Below are positions 7,898 to 17,393 of a stretch of 60,536 nt of DNA, one piece after another (the stretch's first letter is position 1; every line of letters begins with the position of its first letter). Origin of the DNA: Chroogloeocystis siderophila 5.2 s.c.1 (GTDB lineage: Bacteria > Cyanobacteriota > Cyanobacteriia > Cyanobacteriales > Chroococcidiopsidaceae). The stretch covers positions 1 to 60,536 of the forward strand of contig NZ_MRCC01000023.1 of the NCBI RefSeq assembly GCF_001904655.1, given 5' to 3'. Position numbers and translations under genes: made by a program. A model generated the notes under the pieces. That model saw nothing but the letters and a program-made list of their open reading frames with translations, did no database searches and was not told where the DNA came from.

Positions 7898-10462
7898 ATG
7901 CATAGCTTTCGTCGCGATCGACCGACTCGCCCCAAGACTAAAATAATATTCCCCTTGTCTAGCAATGTCTCACCACGGCTTCTTTGGCTAGTGGTGTTAG
8001 GTTGTAGTACCGCTGTTCTTGCTTCAACAACGACTTTAACGCAAGCTCAAAGCGAAAGCACGCTGCGGCAAGCAGAACAGCAGTTAATTCAAGAATACGC
8101 GTTGCCTAAAGCACCGGCAAGACCGCCAGTTTATCGACCGCAACGCGCTACTCCAGCACCTGCAAAATCGGCACAACCGCGATCGCCAAAGCCTGCATCT
8201 CGTGCAATAACACCAGCACCAGCAGCTACACAACAAGTTAGGCGATCTCAACCACCTGCACCCGCTGCAACTCCTCGCCCGCGTCAAGCACCAAGGTCTA
8301 ATCCTGCGACACCGACTTCGGTTACTGAAAATACTGCACCTTTGAGTCAATATATTTTAGAGTTCAATCGCAGTCCTGTTGTTGGCAATCGCTTTCGTTT
8401 ACAAGGTATTTACTCGGAAGGACGATTGGGGTTTACTCGCCCGCGTGGTTGGCAGGTGCAATCAGTTAAAGCTTTAATTCGCTTTCAACATTCACCAGCG
8501 TTGTTTGCAAATCGCTCGAATTTGACACTACGAGTGAATGGTACGAGTGTTGGTAGCGTTCCCTTAAATCGCAAGCAATCACAAATTGGCAGCGTGCTGT
8601 TTGACATTCCACCGAATTTGATTCAGAACTTCAATGAGTTAACGATGGTGGCGCAGCAGCATAATTCCGCAACGTGTAGCGAACCGAACGATCAAACACT
8701 GTGGACGGAGATTTTACCCGATTCCAAATTAATCTTTAATTACACTCCGCAGCCAGTTCCGATTAACTTAAGTCGTTATCCTTATCCTTTCTTCGACGAA
8801 CTTAGTCTTGAGCCAAATCAAATTGCGTATTTGCTACCGCAACAAATGAGCGAGACGTGGTTAACCGCAGCGGCTCGTTTTCAAACATCTTTGGGTAGAT
8901 TTGCTGAGTTTCGCCCAATTGATACAAGTTTAGTTGAAAGCGTTGATGCGGTAGAAGGACAGCGACTTGTTATTATTGGGACGCCAGAAGAACAACCAGC
9001 GTTAAGAAACCTCGATTTACCCTTTGCGATCGCTGGCAATCAAGTTCTTGATGGCAATCAAGATCCGCTTCCTGAAGATGTGGGTGTCTTGATGGTGACA
9101 ACCACCAAAGATAGCGGTGTTCCTGTGCTTGTTGCTACCGGAAATGGGGCTGATGGCGTTACAAAAGCGGTGCAAGCCCTCGTACAGTCGCAAAACCGTA
9201 AAATTGCCACCGGACAGGGAATGATCGTTTCCCAGTTAACCGAAGCACCTACGCCAGGGTTGCGTCAATGGCCGCGTTATCTTCCTGAACGCGATTCGTT
9301 TGAACTCAAAGATTTAGCCACAAGTAATAATCAACCGTTTGAAGATGTGACGGTTCGGGGTTCTGCTGCGCCACCGATTGAATTTGACTTCCGCGCGTTG
9401 CCAAGCGATCGCTTTAATCGCGGTAATTCGATGACTTTGCGTTACAGCTATGGTCCGCAAGTTAACCCAAGAACTTCAGCAGTAGAAGTTTTACTCGATG
9501 GCGTGTTTATCGGTGGAGAACGTCTGACTTCAGAACAGGGAGAAGTTAGAAAAGCACTCAACATTAACTTACCAGAAAATCTGATTACACCCACATCGAA
9601 AATTCAAGTTGCATTTCGCTTGCACTCGAAAGAACCACCGGACAGGTGTAGTGGCATTGTTGCCGATCAACAACTTTCTGGTACAGTTCATGCAGATACA
9701 AGCTTTCGTCTCAATCGCGAAACATCGGTACAAATTCCTGACTTGAAACTTCTGCAAGCAGGTTATCCTTTCACCGCACCGCAGGATCTTTCGAGTACGG
9801 CGATTGTTTTACCCGATACGCCTTCAGAAACCGATTTGCTAACGATGCTGGAATTTAGCGAACGCATGGGGCGGTTGAGTCAAGCCGAGTCGGTGGCATT
9901 GCAGGTTTATACCGCAGGGACTTTTCCTAGCCAAGATCAGGGCAAGTATCATTTGGTGGGAATTGGTACGCGCCAGGAGTTTCCTTTTCCGGAAGTGTTT
10001 CAAGCTGGTGGCTTTTTCCTGAGTGATGTTTTTTCTCGTGCTTGGGGTGGTGGAACCGTACAAGCGTTACCTGATGAGGATGGGGTAATTAAATCAATCG
10101 TTTCACCGTGGAATCGCGATCGCGTTATCTTAGCACTCAGCGCGCAAACCGAAACTGGCTTAGAACGAGTCCGTCAGATTCTCGATAAAGATCCTTGGTT
10201 TTTCCAACTGCAAAAAGATACCGTACTGATTTCCAGCAATCAGCAAGATCCTGCGGCGTACGATCCTGAGGGCTACGAACTCAAGTTTCTTCAAAGTTCG
10301 CCACAGCGGCGGATTGAAAACGCGAGTTTGTTAAGCAAGGCATCGCGTTTACTACAAGAACATTGGTATTTATTACCCTTGGGAATTTTGGGTATCGCGG
10401 TAGTGCTTTATGGTATCACACAAACGTATCTCAAGCGGGCTACAGTGGAGGATAAGAAGTAG
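7898..10462 (+). CDS. bcsB: cellulose synthase periplasmic subunit BcsB
   Basis: This 854-residue protein has a signal segment (about 28-50), a Pro/Ala-rich linker to about residue 145, the large BcsB beta-rich region including the CSEPNDQTLWTEI segment characteristic of the family, and a single C-terminal transmembrane helix (about 824-846) followed by a short basic tail. BcsB binds the glucan at the periplasmic face and holds BcsA through its C-terminal helix. The Pro/Ala linker is longer than I expect for enterobacterial BcsB and matches the proline-rich style of the first gene in the locus. The stop lies 4 bp before the bcsA ATG. Confidence 0.93.
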   Translation: MHSFRRDRPTRPKTKIIFPLSSNVSPRLLWLVVLGCSTAVLASTTTLTQAQSESTLRQAEQQLIQEYALPKAPARPPVYRPQRATPAPAKSAQPRSPKPASRAITPAPAATQQVRRSQPPAPAATPRPRQAPRSNPATPTSVTENTAPLSQYILEFNRSPVVGNRFRLQGIYSEGRLGFTRPRGWQVQSVKALIRFQHSPALFANRSNLTLRVNGTSVGSVPLNRKQSQIGSVLFDIPPNLIQNFNELTMVAQQHNSATCSEPNDQTLWTEILPDSKLIFNYTPQPVPINLSRYPYPFFDELSLEPNQIAYLLPQQMSETWLTAAARFQTSLGRFAEFRPIDTSLVESVDAVEGQRLVIIGTPEEQPALRNLDLPFAIAGNQVLDGNQDPLPEDVGVLMVTTTKDSGVPVLVATGNGADGVTKAVQALVQSQNRKIATGQGMIVSQLTEAPTPGLRQWPRYLPERDSFELKDLATSNNQPFEDVTVRGSAAPPIEFDFRALPSDRFNRGNSMTLRYSYGPQVNPRTSAVEVLLDGVFIGGERLTSEQGEVRKALNINLPENLITPTSKIQVAFRLHSKEPPDRCSGIVADQQLSGTVHADTSFRLNRETSVQIPDLKLLQAGYPFTAPQDLSSTAIVLPDTPSETDLLTMLEFSERMGRLSQAESVALQVYTAGTFPSQDQGKYHLVGIGTRQEFPFPEVFQAGGFFLSDVFSRAWGGGTVQALPDEDGVIKSIVSPWNRDRVILALSAQTETGLERVRQILDKDPWFFQLQKDTVLISSNQQDPAAYDPEGYELKFLQSSPQRRIENASLLSKASRLLQEHWYLLPLGILGIAVVLYGITQTYLKRATVEDKK

Positions 10463-10466
10463 AGCT

Positions 10467-13013
10467 ATGGCTTTATTGAGTATTTCACTTGCAAATTGGC
10501 TGGTTGAGGATCTGCCGCAACGTTTTGATCGAGCGCTAGAAAAATTAGAAATCCGTCATCTCAAGTGGCTCATCTTACCGCTTTTGCTGCTATCAGTACC
10601 GTTGATTACCACACCGTTACAAGTTTGGCAGCAAGGTGTTGTGACGGTATTTTTAATTGCGATCGGTCAAATTATCGTTCGCGCCGAGCAAAACAATCCC
10701 TCAAAATCGCGCAGCGAATACTTGCACTTGTTCATGGTGTGGCTTAGTCTCGTGACAACGCTACGCTATCTTTACTACCGAACTTCTTACACGCTCAACT
10801 TTAACAACTGGATTAATGGCATTAGTTGCGTACTACTTTATGGAGCCGAGTTATATGCAGTTTTTACCCTTATACTTGCCTATTTTCAAACGCTGAAGAT
10901 TAAAGACCGTAAACCTGTAGACTTGAAGACAATTCCCCAAGAACAGTGGTTTACAGTTGATATTTATATTCCTACTTATAACGAAAGTATAGAAATTGTT
11001 CGTAAAACCGCGCTTGGTGCATTAGCGACTGACTATCCCGCAGATAAAAAACGCGTCTATATTCTCGATGATGGTCGTAAATTCCCTGAACGAAGAGCCG
11101 AGTTACGCCAAATGTGCGATGAAATCGGTTGTACATTGCTAACGCGCGAAAACAACGATCATGCAAAGGCAGGAAACATTAATACTGCGTTTCGCCGTAC
11201 TCAAGGCGATTTAGTCTTAATTTTAGATTGCGACCACATTCCGACGCGAGATATTCTGCAAAACACGGTAGGCTTTTTTTACAATCCGAAAGTTTCTTTA
11301 GTACAAACACCGCACTGGTTTTATAACCCCGATCCGTTTGAACGTAACTTGATGACGAAGGGCAAAGTTCCGGTAGGTAATGAACTGTTTTATAAGGTGT
11401 TGCAAAAGGGTAATGATTTCTGGAATGCTGCCTTTTTCTGCGGTTCGGCGGCGGTGATTCGCAAAGAACACGTCATGCAAATTGGGGGTATTGCGGTAGA
11501 AACTGTTACTGAAGATTGTCACACGTCTTTGCGCTTACATTCTTTGGGGTACGAGACGGTTTACTATGACAAAATTATGGTTGCGGGCTTAGCCCCAGAG
11601 AAGTTCGCGGCGTATGTTGGTCAACAAGTGCGTTGGGCGCGGGGAATGGCGCAGATTTTGCGGATTGAAAACCCAATGTTCAACCCGAAGTTGAAGCTGA
11701 CACTACCGCAACGAATTTGTTATTTTTCGGCAACATCGCACTTTTTCTACGGGTTTCCACGATTGATGTATGCGATCGCTCCTACGCTATTTTTACTGTT
11801 TAGCATTAACCCGATTCGCGGTTTAGGTTTGGAAACCCTTGCGTATGCTTTACCACACATTCTTTTAGCTTTAAACACCAACCACATAACTTACAAACAT
11901 GTCCGCTTTTCGTTCTGGAACGAAATCTTTGAGTTCGTCATGGCGTACCAAGCAGGAATTGTCACGTTTTTAGCACTAATTAACCCAAAACTTGGTTCTT
12001 TCAACGTTACGGATAAAGGACAAACTGTCGATAAGCGCACTTTTGATTGGCAATCGGTACGCCCACTGTTAATTGTGACTGCGCTGGTTGTGGCGTCGCT
12101 GCTGGCGGTTCCTTTCTGGTTGTTGCTGCGTCCCGAAGATAGCGAGGCGGTTTTAGTTAACGCGCTGTGGTGCGTTTTTAACTTGATATTATTAGTAGCT
12201 GCTTGCCTTGTTGCTTTTGAACAGCCGCAATTACGTACTGCACACCGTTTGCAGCGCCATCTTGGTGTGGTGATTTATAGCGCAAATCAAAGCGTTCCAG
12301 GAATTACGGTGAATATTTCAGAAACGGGCGCGCTGATCGCGCTCGATTCGTGGGCTAACTTACCTGATGAAGTTGAAGTCGAAATTATTGGCGATTACGG
12401 CGCGCGCGCATTTCTCAATGGTAGAATTGTCCGCTGGACGCCGATTAATGATACTCAAATTCATGTCGTCGTTGATTTTATCAATCCGACTCGCGCACAG
12501 TTAGATAATTTAGTATTGGCTCTCTATTCAGATGTGAAAGAGTGGTACGGACAAAAACGCGAAATTGTCGATCGACCGTTTCAGTCATTTAAGTTTCTGG
12601 CTACAAGCTTAACACGTTCATTCCGCGACTTTGAGCCAGAGCGTAGTGTCAAACAAGTACGCAAACGCGTTCAAACACCAGCACAAATTTACTGGGAAGG
12701 ACAATTTTATGCGGGAGAAGCGACTGAAATCGGAGCGAGTAGTTTAAGGTTTGAGCTTGATGGTAATGCTAAGTCTTCTGAAAAACAGCTACAAGAGCAG
12801 GATATTACAAAGATGAAGCAAGAAAAGCCACTTGTGGGTTTACTTGTTGATAATAACAGCGCTTCCAATCGTCTATTAGCTCAAATTGCTCATGTAGAGG
12901 TTTGTCCTAATGACAGCGAGTCTGACTTATTGTTAACAATCGAGTTACAGTTTCCTGAACAGTTTAAGCAAAAACAAGGTGAGAAGATTAAGGAATTGTT
13001 ACTGACTTTGTAG
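10467..13013 (+). CDS. bcsA: cellulose synthase catalytic subunit BcsA with C-terminal PilZ domain
   Basis: The 848-residue integral membrane GT2 enzyme polymerises UDP-glucose into beta-1,4-glucan and extrudes it. Motifs in order: YIPTYNE (167-173), DDG (201-203), DCD metal site (254-256), TED catalytic base (348-350), QQVRW (386-390), the gating-loop motif FNVTDKG (512-518), and a PilZ domain with RTAHR (590-594) and NISETG (616-621). Both c-di-GMP binding motifs are intact, so activation by c-di-GMP is expected. I chose ATG at 10467 because GGAGG lies about 15 bp upstream and the longer in-frame extension runs inside bcsB. The roughly 150 residues after PilZ are hydrophilic and of unclear role. 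Confidence 0.95.
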   Translation: MALLSISLANWLVEDLPQRFDRALEKLEIRHLKWLILPLLLLSVPLITTPLQVWQQGVVTVFLIAIGQIIVRAEQNNPSKSRSEYLHLFMVWLSLVTTLRYLYYRTSYTLNFNNWINGISCVLLYGAELYAVFTLILAYFQTLKIKDRKPVDLKTIPQEQWFTVDIYIPTYNESIEIVRKTALGALATDYPADKKRVYILDDGRKFPERRAELRQMCDEIGCTLLTRENNDHAKAGNINTAFRRTQGDLVLILDCDHIPTRDILQNTVGFFYNPKVSLVQTPHWFYNPDPFERNLMTKGKVPVGNELFYKVLQKGNDFWNAAFFCGSAAVIRKEHVMQIGGIAVETVTEDCHTSLRLHSLGYETVYYDKIMVAGLAPEKFAAYVGQQVRWARGMAQILRIENPMFNPKLKLTLPQRICYFSATSHFFYGFPRLMYAIAPTLFLLFSINPIRGLGLETLAYALPHILLALNTNHITYKHVRFSFWNEIFEFVMAYQAGIVTFLALINPKLGSFNVTDKGQTVDKRTFDWQSVRPLLIVTALVVASLLAVPFWLLLRPEDSEAVLVNALWCVFNLILLVAACLVAFEQPQLRTAHRLQRHLGVVIYSANQSVPGITVNISETGALIALDSWANLPDEVEVEIIGDYGARAFLNGRIVRWTPINDTQIHVVVDFINPTRAQLDNLVLALYSDVKEWYGQKREIVDRPFQSFKFLATSLTRSFRDFEPERSVKQVRKRVQTPAQIYWEGQFYAGEATEIGASSLRFELDGNAKSSEKQLQEQDITKMKQEKPLVGLLVDNNSASNRLLAQIAHVEVCPNDSESDLLLTIELQFPEQFKQKQGEKIKELLLTL

Positions 13014-13027
13014 CGAATAGTATAGTT

Positions 13028-13110
13028 ATACCATTTCACTTTAAATTTGCGACATCTGGGTAGCAGAGGTCAGAGGAGCAAGGCAGTGCCTTGCCCGTAG
13101 TTAATGGTAT
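13028..13110. repeat. short inverted-repeat element containing a GCAAGGCA palindrome
   Basis: ATACCATT (13028-13035) and AATGGTAT (13103-13110) bracket 83 bp downstream of bcsA. Inside lies the perfect palindrome GCAAGGCA-G-TGCCTTGC (13078-13094), which recurs at 18649-18665, and a GCAGAGGTCAGAGG motif similar to the ends of the 5911-6268 element. It looks like a small non-autonomous dispersed repeat. Confidence 0.6.
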
Positions 13111-13235
13111 TAGCCCCCATTTGAGTTTTTTAGTTGTTTAGAAGCCTTGCGTGTCCTCTCACTGTACTGTGTTTATGGAACTGGAGGTATCAGGATATTG
13201 AAGTTTGAATTTATGCGCGAGTTTAATGATGTGGT

Positions 13236-13260
13236 AGGACTTACGCTATAGGTAAGTCCT
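13236..13260. repeat. 9-bp perfect hairpin at the 3' end of the HtrA gene
   Basis: AGGACTTAC (13236-13244) and GTAAGTCCT (13252-13260) enclose a 7-nt loop, 8 bp beyond the stop of the minus-strand protease gene. No T-run follows on either strand, so it may stabilise the mRNA 3' end or be a dispersed repeat rather than a classic terminator. Confidence 0.55.
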
Positions 13261-13268
13261 CGTTATCA

Positions 13269-14450
13269 CTAGTAGTTGTTTTCTAGTTCGCCAGTGCGTA
13301 CTGATAGTTGTTGCGTTTGTTTACCGCGCTGAACTTTGATTTGTAAGGTTTGACCGACTTCGCTATTATCTACGATATTTTGCAGTTGCTCGGCTGTAGA
13401 TACAGGTTGACGGTCAACTTGTACAATTACATCTCCGCGACGCATTCCTCCGAGTGCGGCTGGAGAGTTTGGGATGACTCGCACTACGAGTACACCGTTC
13501 ATTTCTGGTACGTTAAGCGGTGAATTTGGATCGCTGTTATTTTGTTTCGCTAGCTGTGGGGTAAGTGTTACCATTTGCACGCCTAAATAAGGATGAGCGA
13601 TTTTTTCGCCGCGCATCAGCTTGTCTTTAATTGCTTTGGCTTTGTCAATCGGAATCGCAAAACCAATTCCCATTGCATCTGCACGGATGGCGGTATTAAT
13701 TCCAATGACCTCACCGCGATCATTTAATAATGGTCCTCCAGAGTTACCAGGGTTGATCGCTGCGTCGGTTTGAATAAATTCTAGGCGTTTATCGAGAATG
13801 CCAACTTCGCGACTCGAACGCTTCAACGTGCTGACGATTCCGAGGGTCACTGTATTATCTAATCCTAAAGGATTACCAACAGCGATCGCCCAATCACCGA
13901 CTTGTACTGTACTCGAATCGCCTAAGGGTGCAACTGGCACATCACCGCCGGCATCGATCTTAACGACGGCTAAATCGGTTACTTCATCGACACCTTGAAC
14001 TGTACCTTCAAACGTGCGTCCATCTTTCAGTTGTACGGTAACGCGATCCGCTTGATTGACAACGTGGGCGTTGGTAAGAATCTCACCGCTGGGATCGATG
14101 ATTACCCCAGAACCCAATCCGCGTAAAGTTTCTGGGGGCATTTGTTGCGAAAAGCCGTCGCCAAAGAAGCGGCGAAAGAAAGGATCTTCTAGAAATGGCT
14201 CAGGAACCCGACGTGTTACTGTACGCTCGGTATCAATGCGTACTACAGCAGATCCAACGCGATTGACTGCGGCGGTGACAAAGCTATTTGAGGTTATTGG
14301 GGCTTTAGCTTGCGCAATGCTAGTGTTATTTTCAGCGATAGATGCTGCTTGACACGGTAACACTCGCAAAGTGCTAAATGTCAGAATAACTCCCAGCGCG
14401 ATCGCTAATATATGAGTACTAAGGCGCATCAACCATGATTTCACATGCAT
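13269..14450 (-). CDS. HtrA/Deg-family serine protease (HhoA/HhoB type)
   Basis: The 393-residue exported protease has a signal peptide or anchor at about 8-36, then a trypsin-like domain with the triad His129 (LTNAHV), Asp159 (VTDLAVVKI) and Ser237 (GNSGGP), and one PDZ domain from about 275 to the end. Such proteins degrade misfolded envelope or lumen proteins. One PDZ domain and this length match cyanobacterial HhoA/HhoB/HtrA. The three paralogues cannot be told apart from this sequence alone. The gene is divergent from the ABC permease gene at 14737, with 286 bp between them that should hold both promoters. Confidence 0.93.
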   Translation of the reverse strand: MHVKSWLMRLSTHILAIALGVILTFSTLRVLPCQAASIAENNTSIAQAKAPITSNSFVTAAVNRVGSAVVRIDTERTVTRRVPEPFLEDPFFRRFFGDGFSQQMPPETLRGLGSGVIIDPSGEILTNAHVVNQADRVTVQLKDGRTFEGTVQGVDEVTDLAVVKIDAGGDVPVAPLGDSSTVQVGDWAIAVGNPLGLDNTVTLGIVSTLKRSSREVGILDKRLEFIQTDAAINPGNSGGPLLNDRGEVIGINTAIRADAMGIGFAIPIDKAKAIKDKLMRGEKIAHPYLGVQMVTLTPQLAKQNNSDPNSPLNVPEMNGVLVVRVIPNSPAALGGMRRGDVIVQVDRQPVSTAEQLQNIVDNSEVGQTLQIKVQRGKQTQQLSVRTGELENNY

Positions 14451-14736
14451 ACCTATCTATTTTCAACCAGCTTTTTATGTAACGACTACTCTGTTTTGAT
14501 TTTGGCTCAACTTTGAGCCGTTGTGACGTTTTCCTGTTTTTGATTCATCGCCCTCCTCAACAATTGTATGGCTTTAACCCTGAAGTTGAGAAGTTTAAGC
14601 ATCAGACTATAACGATTATTCTTCCCACTTTTTAGCAGATTTTTATCACTTTATCTTTTGTTCAACTTACTAACAACTCTCTCTATTTATTTTTGTAACT
14701 CGATTTTAGAAAATCCAATCTTTAATTGTAAATTAT

Positions 14737-15645
14737 ATGGCTGTTCCCTCTAAAAAAAAGCAATTTATGCATATTAATAACCAGGCTATTAACGGATATG
14801 TATTTATGGCTCCTACTTTTTTAATTATGGGGGTTTTCTTGCTTTTACCAATCTTTTTAGCAATTATTCTCTCATTTTACAGAGTTCAACCTTTGGGAGA
14901 TGTTAGTTATACCTTTAGAGGTTGGCGTAATTTTTGGCGAATGTTTAGTGATGAACGTGTCAGGATTGCTTTAAAAAATACAGTAGAGTATGTAGCGATC
15001 GTTGTTCCAACGCAAACTTTACTTGCTTTAACTTTAGCTTTAGTCCTCAACACACAAATTAAAGGAAAAAACTTTTTTAGAGTTCTGTTCTTCCTACCGA
15101 CAGTCACTTCATCTGCTGTTTTAACACTTATTTTTATGTGGATTTGTAACTCTAATGGGTTACTCAATCGCTTTCTTGCTGTTTTAGGTTTACCTACGTA
15201 TAACTGGCTAGGCGATCCTAGTGTTGCACTCAAAGCAATTATGTTGATGAATATTTGGGCGACTGCGCCTCTTTTTATGGTAATTTATTTAGCAGCAATG
15301 CAAGATATTCCAGAAACGCTCTACGAAGCAGCAACGTTAGATGGCGCAAGCGCGTGGGATAAGTTGATCTATATTACTTTACCTTTTTTACAACCCGTCA
15401 CTTTTTTTATTATTGTCATGGGAATAATTGGAACTTTTCAATTATTCGATCAATCTTATATTTTCTCACGAGGTTCGGGAGGTCCTAATAACTCTACTTT
15501 GACAGTTGTGTTATTAATTTATCAATATGCTTTTAAAAATCTTGACATGGGTTATGCAGCAGCGCTTGCACTCATGTTAGCACTTGTGATTATGATTGTG
15601 ACTTTAATTCAGCGGATGTGGATTCAAGAAGAAAATTTTAATTGA
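14737..15645 (+). CDS. sugar-type ABC transporter permease (MalF family)
   Basis: The 302-residue protein has six or so hydrophobic segments and the EAA-loop sequence LYEAATLDGASAWDKLIYITLP, which docks the ATPase subunit. It belongs to the carbohydrate uptake (CUT1) permease family, with MalF/UgpA-like topology. The second permease begins 13 bp downstream, forming an inner-membrane heterodimer pair. No substrate-binding protein or ATPase gene lies on either side, so the substrate (maltose-, glycerol-phosphate- or glucosylglycerol-like) cannot be inferred. The first ATG (14737) gives a basic KKKQ start before the first helix. Confidence 0.88.
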   Translation: MAVPSKKKQFMHINNQAINGYVFMAPTFLIMGVFLLLPIFLAIILSFYRVQPLGDVSYTFRGWRNFWRMFSDERVRIALKNTVEYVAIVVPTQTLLALTLALVLNTQIKGKNFFRVLFFLPTVTSSAVLTLIFMWICNSNGLLNRFLAVLGLPTYNWLGDPSVALKAIMLMNIWATAPLFMVIYLAAMQDIPETLYEAATLDGASAWDKLIYITLPFLQPVTFFIIVMGIIGTFQLFDQSYIFSRGSGGPNNSTLTVVLLIYQYAFKNLDMGYAAALALMLALVIMIVTLIQRMWIQEENFN

Positions 15646-15658
15646 AAAAGGATTGGCG

Positions 15659-16489
15659 ATGCTCGAAAAAGCTTCCTGGCTTACACCTGTTTTGTACGTC
15701 ATCTTAATATTGTATGCGATTTTAACGTTTGTGCCTTTTGCTTGGGCGTTGTCTGCTTCGTTTAAACCGCTATCAGAAATTGTATCAGGCGCAGATGGTT
15801 TGATTCCACAACAGTTCACGTTAGAGAACTACCAACAGATTTTTATACAAGAACCGCTTTTTGGCAGATGGTTATTTAATAGTATATTTGTTGCTGTGTG
15901 TGTAACGCTAGGTAATTTAATTTTTAACTCAATGGCGGGCTATGCTTTAGCTCGAATTCGTTTCCCTGGAAATCAAATATTCTTTTTTTTAATCTTAGCA
16001 GTTTTGATGGTTCCTGGACAAGTAACTCTGATTCCTACTTTTTTGATTTTGAAATCTTTAGGCTGGCTAAATTCCTATCAAGGACTCATTGTTCCTAGCA
16101 TTGTCAACGCAACTTTTATTTTTATGATGCGGCAGTTTTTTATTAATTTTCCCAAAGAATTGGAAGAAGCAGCAGCGCTAGACGGGCTAGGATATTTAGA
16201 AACTTTCTTTCAAATTGTGTTGCCATTAGCTAAACCAGCATTAGCGGCACAAGCTATTTTTATTTTTATGGGTTCGTGGAATAATTTTTTAACTCCATTG
16301 CTGATTTTATCGGAAACTGAAATGTTCACTCTGCCACTAGGTTTAAATACATTTAAAGGGCAATATATTAGCTATTGGAACTATATTATGGCAGCATCGA
16401 TGATGTTCACTTTACCAGCTTTGTTGATTTATGCCTTTTTTAATCGATATTTTATTCGAGGAGTGACTTTTACAGGAAGTAAGGGGTAA
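15659..16489 (+). CDS. sugar-type ABC transporter permease (MalG family)
   Basis: The 276-residue permease has about six transmembrane segments and the EAA loop LEEAAALDGLGYLETFFQIVLP, matching the MalG half of CUT1 transporters. I chose ATG at 15659 because AAGGA lies 6 nt upstream. A TTG six bases earlier would leave no spacing after that site. It pairs with the MalF-like protein encoded just upstream. The energising MsmK/MalK-type ATPase is probably encoded elsewhere, as is common when one ATPase serves several sugar transporters. Confidence 0.88.
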   Translation: MLEKASWLTPVLYVILILYAILTFVPFAWALSASFKPLSEIVSGADGLIPQQFTLENYQQIFIQEPLFGRWLFNSIFVAVCVTLGNLIFNSMAGYALARIRFPGNQIFFFLILAVLMVPGQVTLIPTFLILKSLGWLNSYQGLIVPSIVNATFIFMMRQFFINFPKELEEAAALDGLGYLETFFQIVLPLAKPALAAQAIFIFMGSWNNFLTPLLILSETEMFTLPLGLNTFKGQYISYWNYIMAASMMFTLPALLIYAFFNRYFIRGVTFTGSKG

Positions 16490-16564
16490 AGTTTAGCTCT
16501 ACATTGCCACAAATCAGTTGTCAATGTTTAAACTGAAATTAGGTTGTGAAGATTCTTTTACGTT

Positions 16565-17317
16565 ATGGCGGGACATAGTAAATGGGCAAATATTAAGCGA
16601 CAAAAGGCGCGTGTAGATGCAGTCAAAGGAAAAACGTTTACGCAGTTATCGCGGGCTATTATTGTAGCAGCAAGAAATGGCGTACCTGATCCGGCGGGTA
16701 ATTTTCAGCTACGAACAGCGATTGAAAAAGCAAAAGCTGCTGGCATACCAAATGAAAATATTGATCGCGCGATCGCTAAAGGTGCAGGTACTTACGCAGA
16801 CGACTCTGTACAGCTTGAGGAGATGCGCTACGAAGGTTATGGATCGGGTGGTGTCGCGATTCTGATCGAAGCATTGACTGATAACCGCAATCGTACCGCT
16901 GCTGATTTGAGAGCCGCGTTTAGTAAAAATGGTGGTAATCTCGGTGAGACAGGTTGTGTCAGTTGGATGTTTGCCCAGAAAGGAGTAGCGATCCTTTCTG
17001 GTAGAGTTGATGAAGAGAAGCTGTTAGAAGCATCATTAGAAAGCGGCGCTGACTCGTATGAACTTGCAGATTGTATGGCTGAAGTCTTTACAGACGTAGG
17101 TAATTTGGAAAACCTCAGTCAACATCTGAAGAATGAAGGTTTTGTTGTTAGTGACGTGGAGTTACGCTGGATTCCCAGCAATAGTGTCGAAGTGAGTGAT
17201 TCGGAACAAGCGCGATCGCTACTGAAATTAATTGATACGCTAGAATCTCTCGATGATGTGCAAAACGTCACGGCTAACTTTGAAATGGCAGATGAATTAA
17301 TGGCGTTAAGCGTTTAA
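16565..17317 (+). CDS. yebC: YebC/PmpR family protein
   Basis: This 250-residue protein begins [18 protein letters not shown], the invariant YebC start, and contains [11 protein letters not shown] and the [10 protein letters not shown] segment. The family is annotated as DNA-binding regulators (PmpR), and members have also been reported to help translating ribosomes through difficult sequences. Full length is preserved. It follows the permease genes by 75 bp but is usually an independent gene. Confidence 0.95.
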   Translation: MAGHSKWANIKRQKARVDAVKGKTFTQLSRAIIVAARNGVPDPAGNFQLRTAIEKAKAAGIPNENIDRAIAKGAGTYADDSVQLEEMRYEGYGSGGVAILIEALTDNRNRTAADLRAAFSKNGGNLGETGCVSWMFAQKGVAILSGRVDEEKLLEASLESGADSYELADCMAEVFTDVGNLENLSQHLKNEGFVVSDVELRWIPSNSVEVSDSEQARSLLKLIDTLESLDDVQNVTANFEMADELMALSV

Positions 17318-17393
17318 GCAAAGATACCTTGATTACAGCAGCTTGATCGCGTAACAATTAAGAAAAGTAAACGATGTGTTAGCTAGTTATACA

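Noticed and set aside
10410-10466. Upstream extension of bcsA to 10410
   Set aside because: It lies inside the bcsB coding region and the ATG at 10467 has a GGAGG upstream.
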